Shown here piece after piece: positions 50,959-60,965 of a stretch of DNA of 64,000 nt. Positions within the stretch are counted from its first letter, which is position 1. Each line of letters starts with the position of its first letter. The DNA is from Mixta hanseatica (GTDB lineage Bacteria; Pseudomonadota; Gammaproteobacteria; Enterobacterales; Enterobacteriaceae): NCBI RefSeq assembly GCF_023517775.1, contig NZ_CP082904.1:1364001-1428000 (forward strand), given 5' to 3'. Made by a program: the position numbers and the translations under genes. Under the pieces are notes generated by a model. It made no database searches and was not told where the DNA came from. It worked only from the letters and a program-made list of their open reading frames with translations.

Positions 50959-52098
50959 ATGTTGGATTATGAAGTTGTACGTTTTATCTGGTGGCTGCTG
51001 ATCGGTATCCTGCTGATTGGCTTTGCGGTCACCGATGGTTTTGATATGGGCGTCGGCATGCTGTCGCGCATTCTCGGCCGTACCGATACGGAACGCCGTA
51101 TCATGATTAACAGTATTGCGCCGCACTGGGATGGCAACCAGGTCTGGTTGATTACTGCCGGCGGCGCGCTGTTTGCCGCCTGGCCGATGGTCTATGCCGC
51201 CGCCTTCTCCGGGTTTTACGTTGCGATGATTCTGGTGCTGGCATCGCTGTTTTTCCGTCCGGTGGGCTTCGACTACCGTTCGAAAATTGAAGATATGCGC
51301 TGGCGCAAGCTGTGGGACTGGGGCATCTTTATCGGCAGCTTTGTTCCGCCGCTGGTGATTGGTGTGGCGTTCGGCAATCTGTTGCAGGGCGTGCCTTTCC
51401 ATACCGACGCTTATCTGCGCCTTTACTATACCGGTAACTTCTTCCAGTTGCTGAACCCGTTTGGCCTGCTGGCCGGCGTGGTAAGCCTGACGATGATCCT
51501 GACGCAGGGCGCCACTTATCTGCAGATGCGTACGCAGGGCGAGCTCTATTTGCGCGCCCGCGCCACCGCGCAAATCTGTGCGCTGATTATGCTGGTTGCC
51601 TTTGCGCTGGCAGGCGTTTGGGTAGTTTACGGCATTGATGGCTACGTGGTGACCAGCGCGCTGGATCATGCGGCTGCGTCAAACCCGTTAAATAAAGAGG
51701 TTGCGCGTGAAGCTGGCGCCTGGCTGATTAATTTCAACCAGCATCCGCCGCTGTGGCTGATTCCGGCGCTGGGCGTAGCCTTGCCGCTGCTTACCGTTAT
51801 CTGTTCGCGGGCAGGGAAGGGCGGTTGGGCGTTCCTGTTCTCTTCGCTGACGCTGGCCTGCGTTATCTTAACCGCGGGCGTAGCGATGTTTCCGTTCATT
51901 ATGCCGTCCAGCACCCAGCCGAATATGAGCCTGACCTTATGGGACGCCACCTCCAGCCTGATGACGCTGAAGCTGATGCTGTTTGTGGCGATGGTGTTTG
52001 TTCCGCTTATCCTGATTTACACCAGCTGGTGTTACTACAAAATGTTCGGACGCATCACCAAAGAACATATTGAAAGTCACACCCATTCACTCTATTAA
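50959..52098 (+). CDS. cydB: Cytochrome bd-I oxidase subunit II (CydB)
   Basis: Partner subunit of the bd oxidase, 379 residues and about eight transmembrane helices. It starts MLDYEVVRFIWWLLIG; conserved DGFDMGVGML and WDGNQVWLITAGGALFAAWP are evident. 11 nt after cydA. Confidence 0.98.
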   Translation: MLDYEVVRFIWWLLIGILLIGFAVTDGFDMGVGMLSRILGRTDTERRIMINSIAPHWDGNQVWLITAGGALFAAWPMVYAAAFSGFYVAMILVLASLFFRPVGFDYRSKIEDMRWRKLWDWGIFIGSFVPPLVIGVAFGNLLQGVPFHTDAYLRLYYTGNFFQLLNPFGLLAGVVSLTMILTQGATYLQMRTQGELYLRARATAQICALIMLVAFALAGVWVVYGIDGYVVTSALDHAAASNPLNKEVAREAGAWLINFNQHPPLWLIPALGVALPLLTVICSRAGKGGWAFLFSSLTLACVILTAGVAMFPFIMPSSTQPNMSLTLWDATSSLMTLKLMLFVAMVFVPLILIYTSWCYYKMFGRITKEHIESHTHSLY

Positions 52099-52113
52099 CG
52101 GAGGCGTTAAACC

Positions 52114-52215
52114 ATGTGGTATTTTGCCTGGATTCTTGGAACGCTACTGGCCTGCGCCTTCGGGATTATCACCGCGCTGGCGCTGGAGCATGTAGAAGAG
52201 AGCGCGCAGCAGTAG
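52114..52215 (+). CDS. cydX: Cytochrome bd-I accessory subunit CydX
   Basis: 33-residue single-helix membrane peptide required for a stable, active bd oxidase. It reads MWYFAWILGTLLACAFGI followed by ITALALEHVEESAQQ, very close to E. coli CydX with its conserved MWYF/AWILG start and EH near the end. AACGGAGGCG precedes the ATG, 15 nt after cydB. Confidence 0.93.
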   Translation: MWYFAWILGTLLACAFGIITALALEHVEESAQQ

Positions 52216-52226
52216 GATAAACCCTG

Positions 52227-52520
52227 ATGCGCCAGCGGCTGCAACAGCTCTATCTCATTATGGATAAGCGCCCGCTGCGGGCGCTTTCTCTGCTGCTGGC
52301 TTTGCTGCTGGCCGGCTGTTTGTTTTGGGATCCGACGCGTTTTGCCGCCAGCACCAGTTCGCTTACCGTTTGGCAGGGGCTGATACTGATATGGGCGGTC
52401 TGCGCGGGCGTGGTGCACGGCGTTGGCTTTCGCCCACGCCGGGTGCGCTGGCAGACCTTCTTCTCGCCGCTGCTGGCCCTGACCGCGCTCTTACTGGGAA
52501 CGCTGTTTTTCTTTTACTGA
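52227..52520 (+). CDS. ybgE: Cyd operon protein YbgE
   Basis: 97-residue protein of unknown role always found with cydABX in enterobacteria. Three hydrophobic segments (about 18-35, 47-63, 78-96) with the signature VVHGVGFRPRRVRWQ between the last two. 11 nt after cydX, so in the same transcript. Confidence 0.9.
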   Translation: MRQRLQQLYLIMDKRPLRALSLLLALLLAGCLFWDPTRFAASTSSLTVWQGLILIWAVCAGVVHGVGFRPRRVRWQTFFSPLLALTALLLGTLFFFY

Positions 52521-52746
52521 CTGGATTGCGGGCCTGCTCTGCTGCCCGGGGCGCAGGCCGCTTCTCTGATGAAAATGTTCGTCAATAAACCTCCGTTTAG
52601 CGCCGCCTTTTGTCAGTCATTATCCCGCCGTTTTTGTCAATAGTTTCCATTTGATAATTATTTCCTCCGCGCTCTGGCGACCCATTCCAAAGCCGTTTGC
52701 ACTTGCGTATAGTAGCAACGTTTAAAAAGCATTACCGGGATGTAAA

Positions 52747-53834
<1,088 letters not shown>

Positions 53835-53847
53835 GCAGAGGTGACGT

Positions 53848-54276
53848 ATGGCCAGAACGCGTGGTCGCGGTCGTCGCGATCTGAAGTCTGAAATTAACAT
53901 TGTTCCGCTGCTAGACGTGCTGCTGGTGCTGCTGCTGATTTTTATGGCGACGGCGCCGATTATCACCCAAAGCGTTGAAGTCGATCTGCCGGACGCCACG
54001 GATTCAAAAACGGTGTCCAGCGATGATAATCCGCCGGTGATCGTCGAGGTTTCCGGCGTGGGGCAATATAGCCTGGTTGTCGATCACGATCGTATGGAGC
54101 AGTTGCCTTCTGAGCAGGTGGTGGCGGAAGCACAGCGCCGTCTGGAAGCGAATCCGAAAACGGTGTTTCTGATTGGCGGCGCGAAAGATGTGCCCTATGA
54201 CGAGATTATCAAGGCGCTGAACCTGCTGCATCAGGCGGGTGTGAAATCAGTCGGCCTGATGACGCAGCCAATTTAA
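53848..54276 (+). CDS. tolR: Tol-Pal system protein TolR
   Basis: Partner of TolQ, 142 residues. One transmembrane helix (about 17-38) containing the proton-carrying Asp in NIVPLLDVLLVLLLIFMA; the rest is a periplasmic ExbD-like domain. Confidence 0.97.
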   Translation: MARTRGRGRRDLKSEINIVPLLDVLLVLLLIFMATAPIITQSVEVDLPDATDSKTVSSDDNPPVIVEVSGVGQYSLVVDHDRMEQLPSEQVVAEAQRRLEANPKTVFLIGGAKDVPYDEIIKALNLLHQAGVKSVGLMTQPI

Positions 54277-54307
54277 TTATTCCGTAACCGTTTTTTGGGA
54301 ACCGAGC

Positions 54308-55612
54308 GTGTCGAAGGCATCCGAACAAAACGATAAGTTAAAACGCGCGATAATCATTTCAGTGATATTGCATATCATCCTGATAGCATTACTGATCTGG
54401 AGCTCGTTTAACGAAAAAATCGAGGCCAGCGGTGGCGGTGGCGGCAGCGATATTGATGCCGTTATGGTCGACCCAGGTGCGGTGGTTGAACAATATAACC
54501 GCCAGCAAAATCAGCAAAGCGACAGTCAACGTGCCGAGCAGCAGCGTCAGAAGCAGGCGCAGCAGCAGGCGGAAGAGCTACAGCAAAAGCGTGCTGCCGA
54601 GCAGCAGCGGTTGAAAGAGCTGGAAAAAGAGCGTATTCAGGCGCAGGAAGAGGCGAAAAAACAGGCTCAGGAGCAGGCTGAACAGCAGCGCGAGGCGCAG
54701 GAAGCAACCAAACGCGCGGAAGAGCAGCAGAAAGCCGCAGAAGCCGCCGCCGCGAAAGCGAAGGCCGAAGCGGCGGAGCAGGCCAAAGCTGCCGCCGCCG
54801 AAGCCAAAGCGAAAGCGGCGGAGCAGGCTAAAGCCGCTGCGGCCGCCGAAGCGAAAGCCAAAGCGGAGCAGCAGGCGAAAGCCGCCGCAGCCGAAGCGAA
54901 ACAGAAAGCGGAAGAACAGGCAAAAGCGGCCGCCGCAGAAGCGAAGAAGAAAGCGGAGCAGCAGGCCAAAGCGACGCAGGAAGCGAAGGCGCAGGCGGCG
55001 GCTGAAGCGAAAGCCAAAGCGGCGCAGGAAGCCAAAGAGAAAGCGGCGGCTGAAGCGAAGGCCAAAGCGGCACAGGAAGCCAAAGAAAAAGCCGCCGCCG
55101 AGGCGAAAGCCAAAGCAGAGGCGAAAGCCAAAGCCGCAGCGGATGCGAAAGCGAAAGCGGCGGCGGAAGCCAAGGCGAAAGCCGCAGCAGATGCGAAGAA
55201 AAAAGCCGCGGCGGAAGCGGCCAGCGACAGCAGCGCAGTTGATGACTTATTGGGTGGTCTCACATCCGGTAAGAATGCGCCGAAAACCGGTCAGGCTGGG
55301 GGCGGAGCGGCAGGTAAGGGCAACCAGAAAAAATCTGGCGCGTCCGGTGCGGCGATTGACAGCTACCTGGGACAGGTGAAAGGCGCAATAGAAAGTAAAT
55401 TCTATGATGCCGACACCTTTAAAGGACGTACTTGTGACGTTCGTATTAAGCTGGCGCCTGATGGTTTGTTGATTTCGGCCACGGCGGCTGGCGGCGATGC
55501 AGCGCTGTGTCAGGCGGCGATCAACGCGGCCCGCATGGCGCGGATGCCGAAACCGCCAAGCCAGGATGTCTGGCAGGCGGTAAAAGACGCGACGCTGGAA
55601 TTCAAGCCGTAA
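54308..55612 (+). CDS. tolA: Tol-Pal system protein TolA
   Basis: Inner-membrane-anchored, trans-periplasmic protein that moves Pal and TolB during division. 434 residues from a GTG start (as in E. coli). Domain I is the N-terminal helix (about 13-35) with the SHLS-like ISVILH segment. Domain II is a long Ala/Lys/Glu-rich helix (about 65-305) of repeated EAKAKAA units. Domain III is the globular C-terminus (about 330-434) with CDVRIKLAPDGLL. The repeat phase differs from E. coli, as is usual for TolA. Confidence 0.95.
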   Translation: MSKASEQNDKLKRAIIISVILHIILIALLIWSSFNEKIEASGGGGGSDIDAVMVDPGAVVEQYNRQQNQQSDSQRAEQQRQKQAQQQAEELQQKRAAEQQRLKELEKERIQAQEEAKKQAQEQAEQQREAQEATKRAEEQQKAAEAAAAKAKAEAAEQAKAAAAEAKAKAAEQAKAAAAAEAKAKAEQQAKAAAAEAKQKAEEQAKAAAAEAKKKAEQQAKATQEAKAQAAAEAKAKAAQEAKEKAAAEAKAKAAQEAKEKAAAEAKAKAEAKAKAAADAKAKAAAEAKAKAAADAKKKAAAEAASDSSAVDDLLGGLTSGKNAPKTGQAGGGAAGKGNQKKSGASGAAIDSYLGQVKGAIESKFYDADTFKGRTCDVRIKLAPDGLLISATAAGGDAALCQAAINAARMARMPKPPSQDVWQAVKDATLEFKP

Positions 55613-55736
55613 GAATGCAGTAACAAATGGCAGGTTGAACTATGGTTAGCTTGCCATACTCTGTATGGTTTTAGTTAATCGTCGTCAGGAACAGTGCGAA
55701 TTATCGTGAACATGGCGTTCAGATAAGGGAGAGAAA

Positions 55737-57032
55737 ATGAAGCAGGCACTACGTGTAACCTTAAGCTTTTTTCTTCTTCTGTGGGCAGCAATGCTGCATG
55801 CAGAAGTACGCATCGAAATCACCCAGGGGGTGAATACGGCGCGTCCGATTGGTGTTGTCCCGTTTAAATGGGAAGGGCCGGGCGCGGCGCCGGAAGATAT
55901 TGGCGGTATTATCGCTGCGGATTTACGCAACAGCGGCAAATTCAATCCGCTGGATCGCTCTCGTTTGCCGCAGCAGCCGGGCAGCGCGGCGGAAGTTCAG
56001 CCGGCCGCATGGACCGCGCTGGGGATTGATGCCGTGGTAGTCGGTCAGATCCAGCCGGGCGCCGACGGCAGCTATACCGTTTCTTATCAGCTGGTGGATA
56101 CTTCCGGTTCGCCGGGCACCGTGCTGGCGCAGAATCAGTATAAAGTGACCAAACAGTGGCTGCGTTACGCCGCGCATACTGCCAGCGACGAATCGTTTGA
56201 AAAGCTGACCGGCATCAAAGGCGCATTCCGCACCCGTATCGCCTATGTGGTACAAACCAATGGCGGCCAGTTCCCGTATGAACTGCGCGTCGCGGACTAC
56301 GACGGCTATAACCAGTTTGTCGTCCACCGTTCGCCGCAGCCGCTGATGTCTCCGGCCTGGTCACCGGACGGCAGCAAACTGGCCTATGTCACCTTTGAAA
56401 GCGGTAAATCCGCACTGGTTATTCAGACGCTGGCTAACGGCGCGATTCGTCAGGTAGCTTCTTTCCCGCGTCATAACGGGGCGCCCGCCTTCTCACCGGA
56501 TGGCTCTAAGCTGGCGTTTGCGCTTTCGAAAACCGGCAGCCTGAACCTGTACGTAATGGATGTGGGCTCGGGTCAGATTCGCCAGATTACCGATGGCCGC
56601 TTTAACAGCACCGAACCAACCTGGTACCCGGACAGCCAGAACCTGGCCTATACCTCCGACCAGGCGGGACGTCCGCAGATTTATAAAATTAATGTCAATG
56701 GCGGCGCGCCGCAGCGTATTACCTGGGAAGGTTCACAAAACCAGGACGCTGACGTTGCCACTGACGGCAAATCTATGGTGATGATCAGCACCAACGGCGG
56801 CGCTCAACACGTCGCCAGACAAGATCTGGAAACGGGAGCCGTTCAACAATTAACGGACACGTTCCTGGATGAGACGCCAAGTCTCGCACCTAACGGCACG
56901 ATGGTAATCTATAGCTCTACTCAGGGGATGGGTTCCGTGTTGCAGTTGGTTTCGACAGATGGGCGTTTCAAAGCGCGTCTTCCGGCGACTGATGGACAGG
57001 TCAAATTCCCTGCCTGGTCACCGTATCTGTGA
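55737..57032 (+). CDS. tolB: Tol-Pal system beta-propeller protein TolB
   Basis: Periplasmic protein that binds Pal and TolA. 431 residues: a signal peptide to about residue 21 ([10 protein letters not shown]), an N-terminal alpha/beta domain, and a six-bladed propeller with repeated [18 protein letters not shown] blades. It is 124 nt after tolA; a second promoter is possible in that gap. Confidence 0.97.
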   Translation: MKQALRVTLSFFLLLWAAMLHAEVRIEITQGVNTARPIGVVPFKWEGPGAAPEDIGGIIAADLRNSGKFNPLDRSRLPQQPGSAAEVQPAAWTALGIDAVVVGQIQPGADGSYTVSYQLVDTSGSPGTVLAQNQYKVTKQWLRYAAHTASDESFEKLTGIKGAFRTRIAYVVQTNGGQFPYELRVADYDGYNQFVVHRSPQPLMSPAWSPDGSKLAYVTFESGKSALVIQTLANGAIRQVASFPRHNGAPAFSPDGSKLAFALSKTGSLNLYVMDVGSGQIRQITDGRFNSTEPTWYPDSQNLAYTSDQAGRPQIYKINVNGGAPQRITWEGSQNQDADVATDGKSMVMISTNGGAQHVARQDLETGAVQQLTDTFLDETPSLAPNGTMVIYSSTQGMGSVLQLVSTDGRFKARLPATDGQVKFPAWSPYL

Positions 57033-57076
57033 TGCATGTGTAAATATGTATGGCAAACTTATAACAGGATTTAGAA

Positions 57077-57604
57077 ATGCAACTGAACAAAGTGCTGAAG
57101 GGTTTAATGCTGGCTCTGCCGGTAATCGCTGTAGCTGCATGTAGCTCGCACAAAAACAACGACAACGACCAGACCAACGGTATGGGCGGCGCTGACGGTG
57201 CATACGGTAGCGGCAACGGCATGAACGGCGGCAACATGTCTTCTGACGAGCAGGCGCGTCTGCAGATGCAGCAGCTGCAGCAGAACAACATCGTTTACTT
57301 CGATCTGGACAAATATGACATCCGTTCTGACTTCGCTCAGATGCTGGATGCGCATGCGACCTTCCTGCGTAACAACCCGTCTTACAAAGTGACCGTTGAA
57401 GGTCATGCGGATGAGCGCGGTACGCCGGAATACAACATTGCACTGGGCGAGCGTCGTGCTAACGCAGTGAAAATGTACCTGCAGGGCAAAGGCGTTTCTG
57501 CCGATCAGATCTCTATCGTTTCTTACGGTAAAGAGAAGCCGGCGGTTCTGGGTCATGACGAAGCGGCATATTCCAAAAACCGTCGTGCCGTCCTGGTATA
57601 CTAA
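57077..57604 (+). CDS. pal: Peptidoglycan-associated lipoprotein Pal
   Basis: Outer-membrane lipoprotein that grips peptidoglycan during constriction. 175 residues. The lipobox VAAC places the acylated Cys at about 22, followed by a Gly/Asn-rich tether and an OmpA-like domain with [21 protein letters not shown] for diaminopimelate binding. Its N-acylation would be completed by the Lnt encoded in this window. Confidence 0.97.
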   Translation: MQLNKVLKGLMLALPVIAVAACSSHKNNDNDQTNGMGGADGAYGSGNGMNGGNMSSDEQARLQMQQLQQNNIVYFDLDKYDIRSDFAQMLDAHATFLRNNPSYKVTVEGHADERGTPEYNIALGERRANAVKMYLQGKGVSADQISIVSYGKEKPAVLGHDEAAYSKNRRAVLVY

Positions 57605-57613
57605 GAGAGTCAC

Positions 57614-58411
57614 ATGATTAGTAGCTTCAGACCTCACTTGTTGAGTCTGTCGTTACTGGTTGGCATAGCGGCCCCCTGGGCCGCTAATGCTCAGGCAGTA
57701 ATCAGTAGCGTCGGCTCCGGCTCGGTAGAAGACCGTGTCACCTCCCTTGAGCGCATCTCCAATGCACAGGCTCAGCTTCTTCAGCAGCTCCAACAGCAGC
57801 TTAACGCGACGCAAAGCGATATTGATTCGCTGCGCGGTCAGATTCAGGAAAACAGCTATCAGCTGAATCAGGTGGTTGAGCGGCAAAAACAGATCTATCA
57901 GCAAATCGACAGCCTGAGCAGCAGCGGCGCGGCGGCAGCGGCCGGCAATAGCGCCTCGGATGCTGGCGGTGATAGCGCGGCAGCGCCAGCGCCCGCGGCG
58001 GATGCTGGCGCGTCTGCGGCGGCCCCGGTGCAAAGCGGCGATGCTAACACCGATTACAACAGCGCCGTAGCGCTGGTGCTGGAAAAGAAACAGTACGATC
58101 AGGCGATCGCCGCGTTTCAGACCTTTGTGAAGAAATACCCGGATTCAACCTATCAGCCGAATGCGAATTACTGGCTGGGGCAGTTGAATTACAACAAGGG
58201 CAAAAAGGACGATGCAGCATACTATTTCGCCACCGTGGTGAAGAAGTATCCAAAGTCGCCGAAAAGTTCGGAAGCGCTGTATAAAGTCGGCGTTATCATG
58301 CAGGACAAAGGTGATAACGCTAAAGCGAAAGCGGTTTATCAGCAGGTGATTAAACAGTACCCGAACACCGAAGCGGCCAAACAGGCGCAAAAGCGTGCGG
58401 CAAGCCTTTAA
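57614..58411 (+). CDS. cpoB: Cell division coordinator CpoB (YbgF)
   Basis: Periplasmic protein that links Tol-Pal to PBP1B/LpoB peptidoglycan synthesis at the septum. 265 residues: a signal peptide ending near AQA (about 27), an N-terminal trimeric coiled coil rich in Gln (about 40-100), an Ala/Ser-rich linker, and a C-terminal TPR domain (about 140-265). Last gene of the tol-pal operon. Confidence 0.95.
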   Translation: MISSFRPHLLSLSLLVGIAAPWAANAQAVISSVGSGSVEDRVTSLERISNAQAQLLQQLQQQLNATQSDIDSLRGQIQENSYQLNQVVERQKQIYQQIDSLSSSGAAAAAGNSASDAGGDSAAAPAPAADAGASAAAPVQSGDANTDYNSAVALVLEKKQYDQAIAAFQTFVKKYPDSTYQPNANYWLGQLNYNKGKKDDAAYYFATVVKKYPKSPKSSEALYKVGVIMQDKGDNAKAKAVYQQVIKQYPNTEAAKQAQKRAASL

Positions 58412-58421
58412 GCGCGGAATA

Positions 58422-58450
58422 ATGACCAGATTTCGCTGGATTTCTGGTCT
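58422..58450 (+). terminator. Possible tol-pal operon terminator
   Basis: GACCAGA...TCTGGTC hairpin (58424-58450) followed by TTAA; the U-tract is poor, so termination may be partial. Confidence 0.4.
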
Positions 58451-58497
58451 TAACGCGTGAAAGGTAAGCAGTTGAACCGCGGCGGGGAAAATAGTGG

Positions 58498-58525
58498 TTG
58501 CGCTGGAAAGGTAAATCAGTAATAT
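58498..58525 (+). promoter_or_regulatory. Candidate promoter of the Lys/Val tRNA operon
   Basis: -35 TTGCGC (58498-58503), a 16-bp spacer and -10 TAATAT (58520-58525), followed by GCC-rich sequence. The first tRNA begins about 50 nt further on. Confidence 0.5.
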
Positions 58526-58575
58526 ATGCCGCCGTTGACGAGGCATAAGCAATCAGGCTTCGGACGGCAAAAAGT

Positions 58576-58651
58576 GGGTCGTTAGCTCAGTTGGTAGAGC
58601 AGTTGACTTTTAATCAATTGGTCGCAGGTTCGAATCCTGCACGACCCACCA
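58576..58651 (+). tRNA. tRNA-Lys (TTT anticodon), copy 1
   Basis: 76 nt with encoded CCA; acceptor GGGTCGT/ACGACCC, anticodon loop ACTTTTAAT. First unit of an apparently exact tandem triplication. Confidence 0.96.
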
Positions 58652-58723
58652 CTTAAAGCAGTACCCGGTGTAAATCGGCAGGAAGCGAATCCGTTCATTT
58701 CCTATTAGCAGTAACCGCATTGC

Positions 58724-58799
58724 GGGTCGTTAGCTCAGTTGGTAGAGCAGTTGACTTTTAATCAATTGGTCGCAGGTTCGAATCCTGCACGACCCACCA
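58724..58799 (+). tRNA. tRNA-Lys (TTT anticodon), copy 2
   Basis: 76 nt, apparently identical to copy 1, including CCA and the following 72-nt spacer. Confidence 0.96.
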
Positions 58800-58871
58800 C
58801 TTAAAGCAGTACCCGGTGTAAATCGGCAGGAAGCGAATCCGTTCATTTCCTATTAGCAGTAACCGCATTGC

Positions 58872-58947
58872 GGGTCGTTAGCTCAGTTGGTAGAGCAGTT
58901 GACTTTTAATCAATTGGTCGCAGGTTCGAATCCTGCACGACCCACCA
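58872..58947 (+). tRNA. tRNA-Lys (TTT anticodon), copy 3
   Basis: 76 nt, apparently identical to copies 1 and 2; the same spacer then leads into tRNA-Val. Confidence 0.96.
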
Positions 58948-59019
58948 CTTAAAGCAGTACCCGGTGTAAATCGGCAGGAAGCGAATCCGTTCATTTCCTA
59001 TTAGCAGTAACCGCATTGC

Positions 59020-59095
59020 GGGTGATTAGCTCAGTTGGTAGAGCACCTCCCTTACAAGGAGGGGGTCGGCGGTTCGAGCCCGTCATCACCCACCA
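59020..59095 (+). tRNA. tRNA-Val (TAC anticodon)
   Basis: 76 nt with CCA; acceptor GGGTGAT/ATCACCC, anticodon loop CTTACAA. Corresponds to a valT/valZ-type gene of the E. coli lys-val operon. Confidence 0.96.
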
Positions 59096-59097
59096 TC

Positions 59098-59173
59098 GGG
59101 TCGTTAGCTCAGTTGGTAGAGCAGTTGACTTTTAATCAATTGGTCGCAGGTTCGAATCCTGCACGACCCACCA
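59098..59173 (+). tRNA. tRNA-Lys (TTT anticodon), copy 4
   Basis: 76 nt, same tRNA sequence as the three upstream copies, but separated from tRNA-Val by only 2 nt and without the 72-nt spacer. Confidence 0.96.
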
Positions 59174-59181
59174 GTGTAGAA

Positions 59182-59205
59182 AGGCGCCCTAAAGGCGCCT
59201 TTTTG
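59182..59205 (+). terminator. Terminator of the Lys/Val tRNA operon
   Basis: AGGCGCC-CTAAA-GGCGCCT followed by T5, 8 nt past the last tRNA. Confidence 0.85.
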
Positions 59206-59336
59206 CTATGTAAAAACGGCAGGATGAGACGCTAGCAGGTTCGGGCCGAGCGAAGCGAGATCAGATTTTTAGCCGTAATGATTCTTTACTGGTTGGTAAA
59301 AAAAGCCGTTAGCAAATTGAAAAGAGAGTAGAACGT

Positions 59337-60797
59337 CTATTTTTCCGGCGCCAGGTTTTTCCAGATATGCATTACTGCATAACTGCGCCACGGCTGCCAG
59401 ACGGCCGAACGTGCCTCAGCCTGCTTTGCACTGATCTTGCCCAGATTATTACGCACCACAATATCGCCTGCGGGGAAAGCATCTGGCCAGCGCAGGGCGC
59501 GCATAGCGATATAAGCCGCCGTCCAGTCGCCGATCCCCGGCAACTGCTTAAGTTTTTGCACCATCTCTTCAGGGTAGGTACATGTATCCAGCTGCAGCTC
59601 GCCATGGCTACAGGCGGCAGCCAACGCCAGAATAGAGCGCGCCCGCGCGCTCACGATCCCCAGGCTGGCTATCTCGTCAATGCTGGCTTCGGCCACTCGC
59701 GACGGTGGCGGCGTCAACCGGTTAAGCTCGGTAAAAGGTGTGGGAAACGCTTCGCCAAAGGCGCTGACAAAGCGGCCGCCCAACGTGGTGGCGGCCTTAA
59801 CCGTAATCTGTTGCCCCAGCACGGCGCGTACCGTCATCTCAAAGCCGTCAAAGGCGCCAGGAACGCGCAAGCCGGGATCGCGATCGATACTGACGGTTAG
59901 CAGAGGATCCTGACGTAAATGCTCATCAATAAACTGCGGATGCGCATTAAGATCGAATAAATTACGCAGGCGACGCAGTAGCGCAGGCAGCGCCCCGGTC
60001 AGCGCGTGCGAAAACTCTACCTGCAACGCGTTTTTCTGCGGGACATGCGTCACGCAAATCCAGCCGCGATAGCGTCCTAGCTGCACGGTTCTCAGATAGC
60101 GGGCTTCATCCACCCATTCCACACCCTTTAGCGCGCGCAGGCGCAGAAAGTCGAGCATAGTCTGCCAGTTATAGGGCGGTCGGTAGCCCAGCAGCAGCGT
60201 CGAGGAACCCAAATGGCCCAGCTCATTTTCACCGGCGGCCGCTTCTTTACGCAGGCGGCTGGGCGGCATACGATAGCGCTGATTAAAGACATCGTTGAAG
60301 CGGCGCAGGCTACTGAACCCGCTGGCGAAAGCGATTTCAGTAATGGGCAGACGCGTTTCCGTCAGCAGCTGCTTAGCCAGCAGCAGGCGACGCGTCTGTT
60401 TCAGCTCAAGCGGAGAGACGCCCAGCTCCTGTTGCACAATGCGCCGTAGCTGACGCAGGCTTAGATGAAACCAGGCCGCCACCTCTTCCAGGCTGCTTAC
60501 CTCGTCAATCATGCCTTCATCAATGCGTTGCAGCAGCAAATCGGTTATTCGATGGGCGCTATCGACAGGCGCATTGCCCGGTGCCAGTTCGGGACGACAG
60601 CGCAGGCAGGGGCGAAACGCAGCTTTTTCTGCCGCTTCGGCGCTGGCAAAAAAACGGCAGTTTTCACGACGTGGGGCTTTCACCGGGCAGACGGGACGAC
60701 AATAGATGCCGGTTGAGGTGACGCCGACATAAAACAGGCCGTCGAAGCGGGTGTCTTTAGAGGTTAGCGCCTGGTAAGCGGTATCGCCGTTAATCAT
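59337..60797 (-). CDS. Ada-AlkA fusion: methylphosphotriester sensor/AraC activator joined to 3-methyladenine glycosylase
   Basis: 486 residues with three parts. Residues 1-75 are the Ada zinc domain with C33, C37, C64 and C67 (YCRPVC, CLRC); the first Cys takes the methyl group from DNA phosphotriesters in E. coli Ada. Residues 80-185 are an AraC-type HTH. Residues 200-486 are AlkA: an N-terminal fold and the HhH-GPD glycosylase with LPGIGDWTAAYIAMR (about 419-433) and catalytic D445 (FPAGD). It lacks Ada's O6-methylguanine methyltransferase domain, which is encoded divergently as ogt. Such fusions are often annotated alkA. In E. coli ada and alkA are separate genes elsewhere. Signs of recent transfer are not evident. 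Confidence 0.93.
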   Translation of the reverse strand: MINGDTAYQALTSKDTRFDGLFYVGVTSTGIYCRPVCPVKAPRRENCRFFASAEAAEKAAFRPCLRCRPELAPGNAPVDSAHRITDLLLQRIDEGMIDEVSSLEEVAAWFHLSLRQLRRIVQQELGVSPLELKQTRRLLLAKQLLTETRLPITEIAFASGFSSLRRFNDVFNQRYRMPPSRLRKEAAAGENELGHLGSSTLLLGYRPPYNWQTMLDFLRLRALKGVEWVDEARYLRTVQLGRYRGWICVTHVPQKNALQVEFSHALTGALPALLRRLRNLFDLNAHPQFIDEHLRQDPLLTVSIDRDPGLRVPGAFDGFEMTVRAVLGQQITVKAATTLGGRFVSAFGEAFPTPFTELNRLTPPPSRVAEASIDEIASLGIVSARARSILALAAACSHGELQLDTCTYPEEMVQKLKQLPGIGDWTAAYIAMRALRWPDAFPAGDIVVRNNLGKISAKQAEARSAVWQPWRSYAVMHIWKNLAPEK

Positions 60798-60844
60798 CGT
60801 CTTACTCCGCGGTAAAGATGGAACCTTATCTTATGCTGAGGATC

Positions 60845-60931
60845 AGTATAAAACTCGCTGTTTTCGGACAGGCATATTTTTTGTTCAGCTGACCGAAAAC
60901 AGCCGGTAAAAGCGGTAAAAGGCGGGATAAT
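60845..60931. promoter_or_regulatory. Shared control region of ada-alkA and ogt with an 11-bp inverted repeat
   Basis: GCTGTTTTCGG (60857-60867) and CCGAAAACAGC (60893-60903) form a perfect 11-bp inverted repeat separated by 25 bp. Candidate -10 elements are TATACT on the minus strand (60850-60845) and GATAAT on the plus strand (60926-60931), so the arms sit near both promoters. It is a likely operator for the Ada-like regulator; the arms differ from the E. coli Ada box as I know it (AAAGCGCA-type). Confidence 0.55.
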
Positions 60932-60965
60932 CAACAGACTGTGCAAGTGAATGGAGAAAAACATC

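Larger units (their letters stand above)
58576..59019 (+). repeat. 148-bp tandem repeat, three copies (tRNA-Lys plus spacer)
   Basis: Three units start at 58576, 58724 and 58872, each 148 bp: the 76-nt tRNA-Lys and a 72-nt spacer that begins CTTAAAGCAG and ends CCGCATTGC. By eye the three spacers are identical, so the units are recent tandem duplicates or are kept identical by gene conversion. Confidence 0.95.

Noticed and set aside
54667..55263. 198-codon antisense frame of Ala, Phe and Ser repeats
   Set aside because: It is the reverse strand of the TolA Ala/Lys/Glu repeat, whose composition keeps the opposite frame free of stops.
58576..59019. Regular repeat spacing that might be mistaken for a CRISPR array
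   Set aside because: Units are 148 bp, each contains a full tRNA-Lys gene, and the spacers are identical rather than unique.
59035..59235. 66-codon frame over tRNA-Val and the last tRNA-Lys
   Set aside because: It lies within functional tRNA genes and the terminator, with no start signal; another tRNA-derived artefact.
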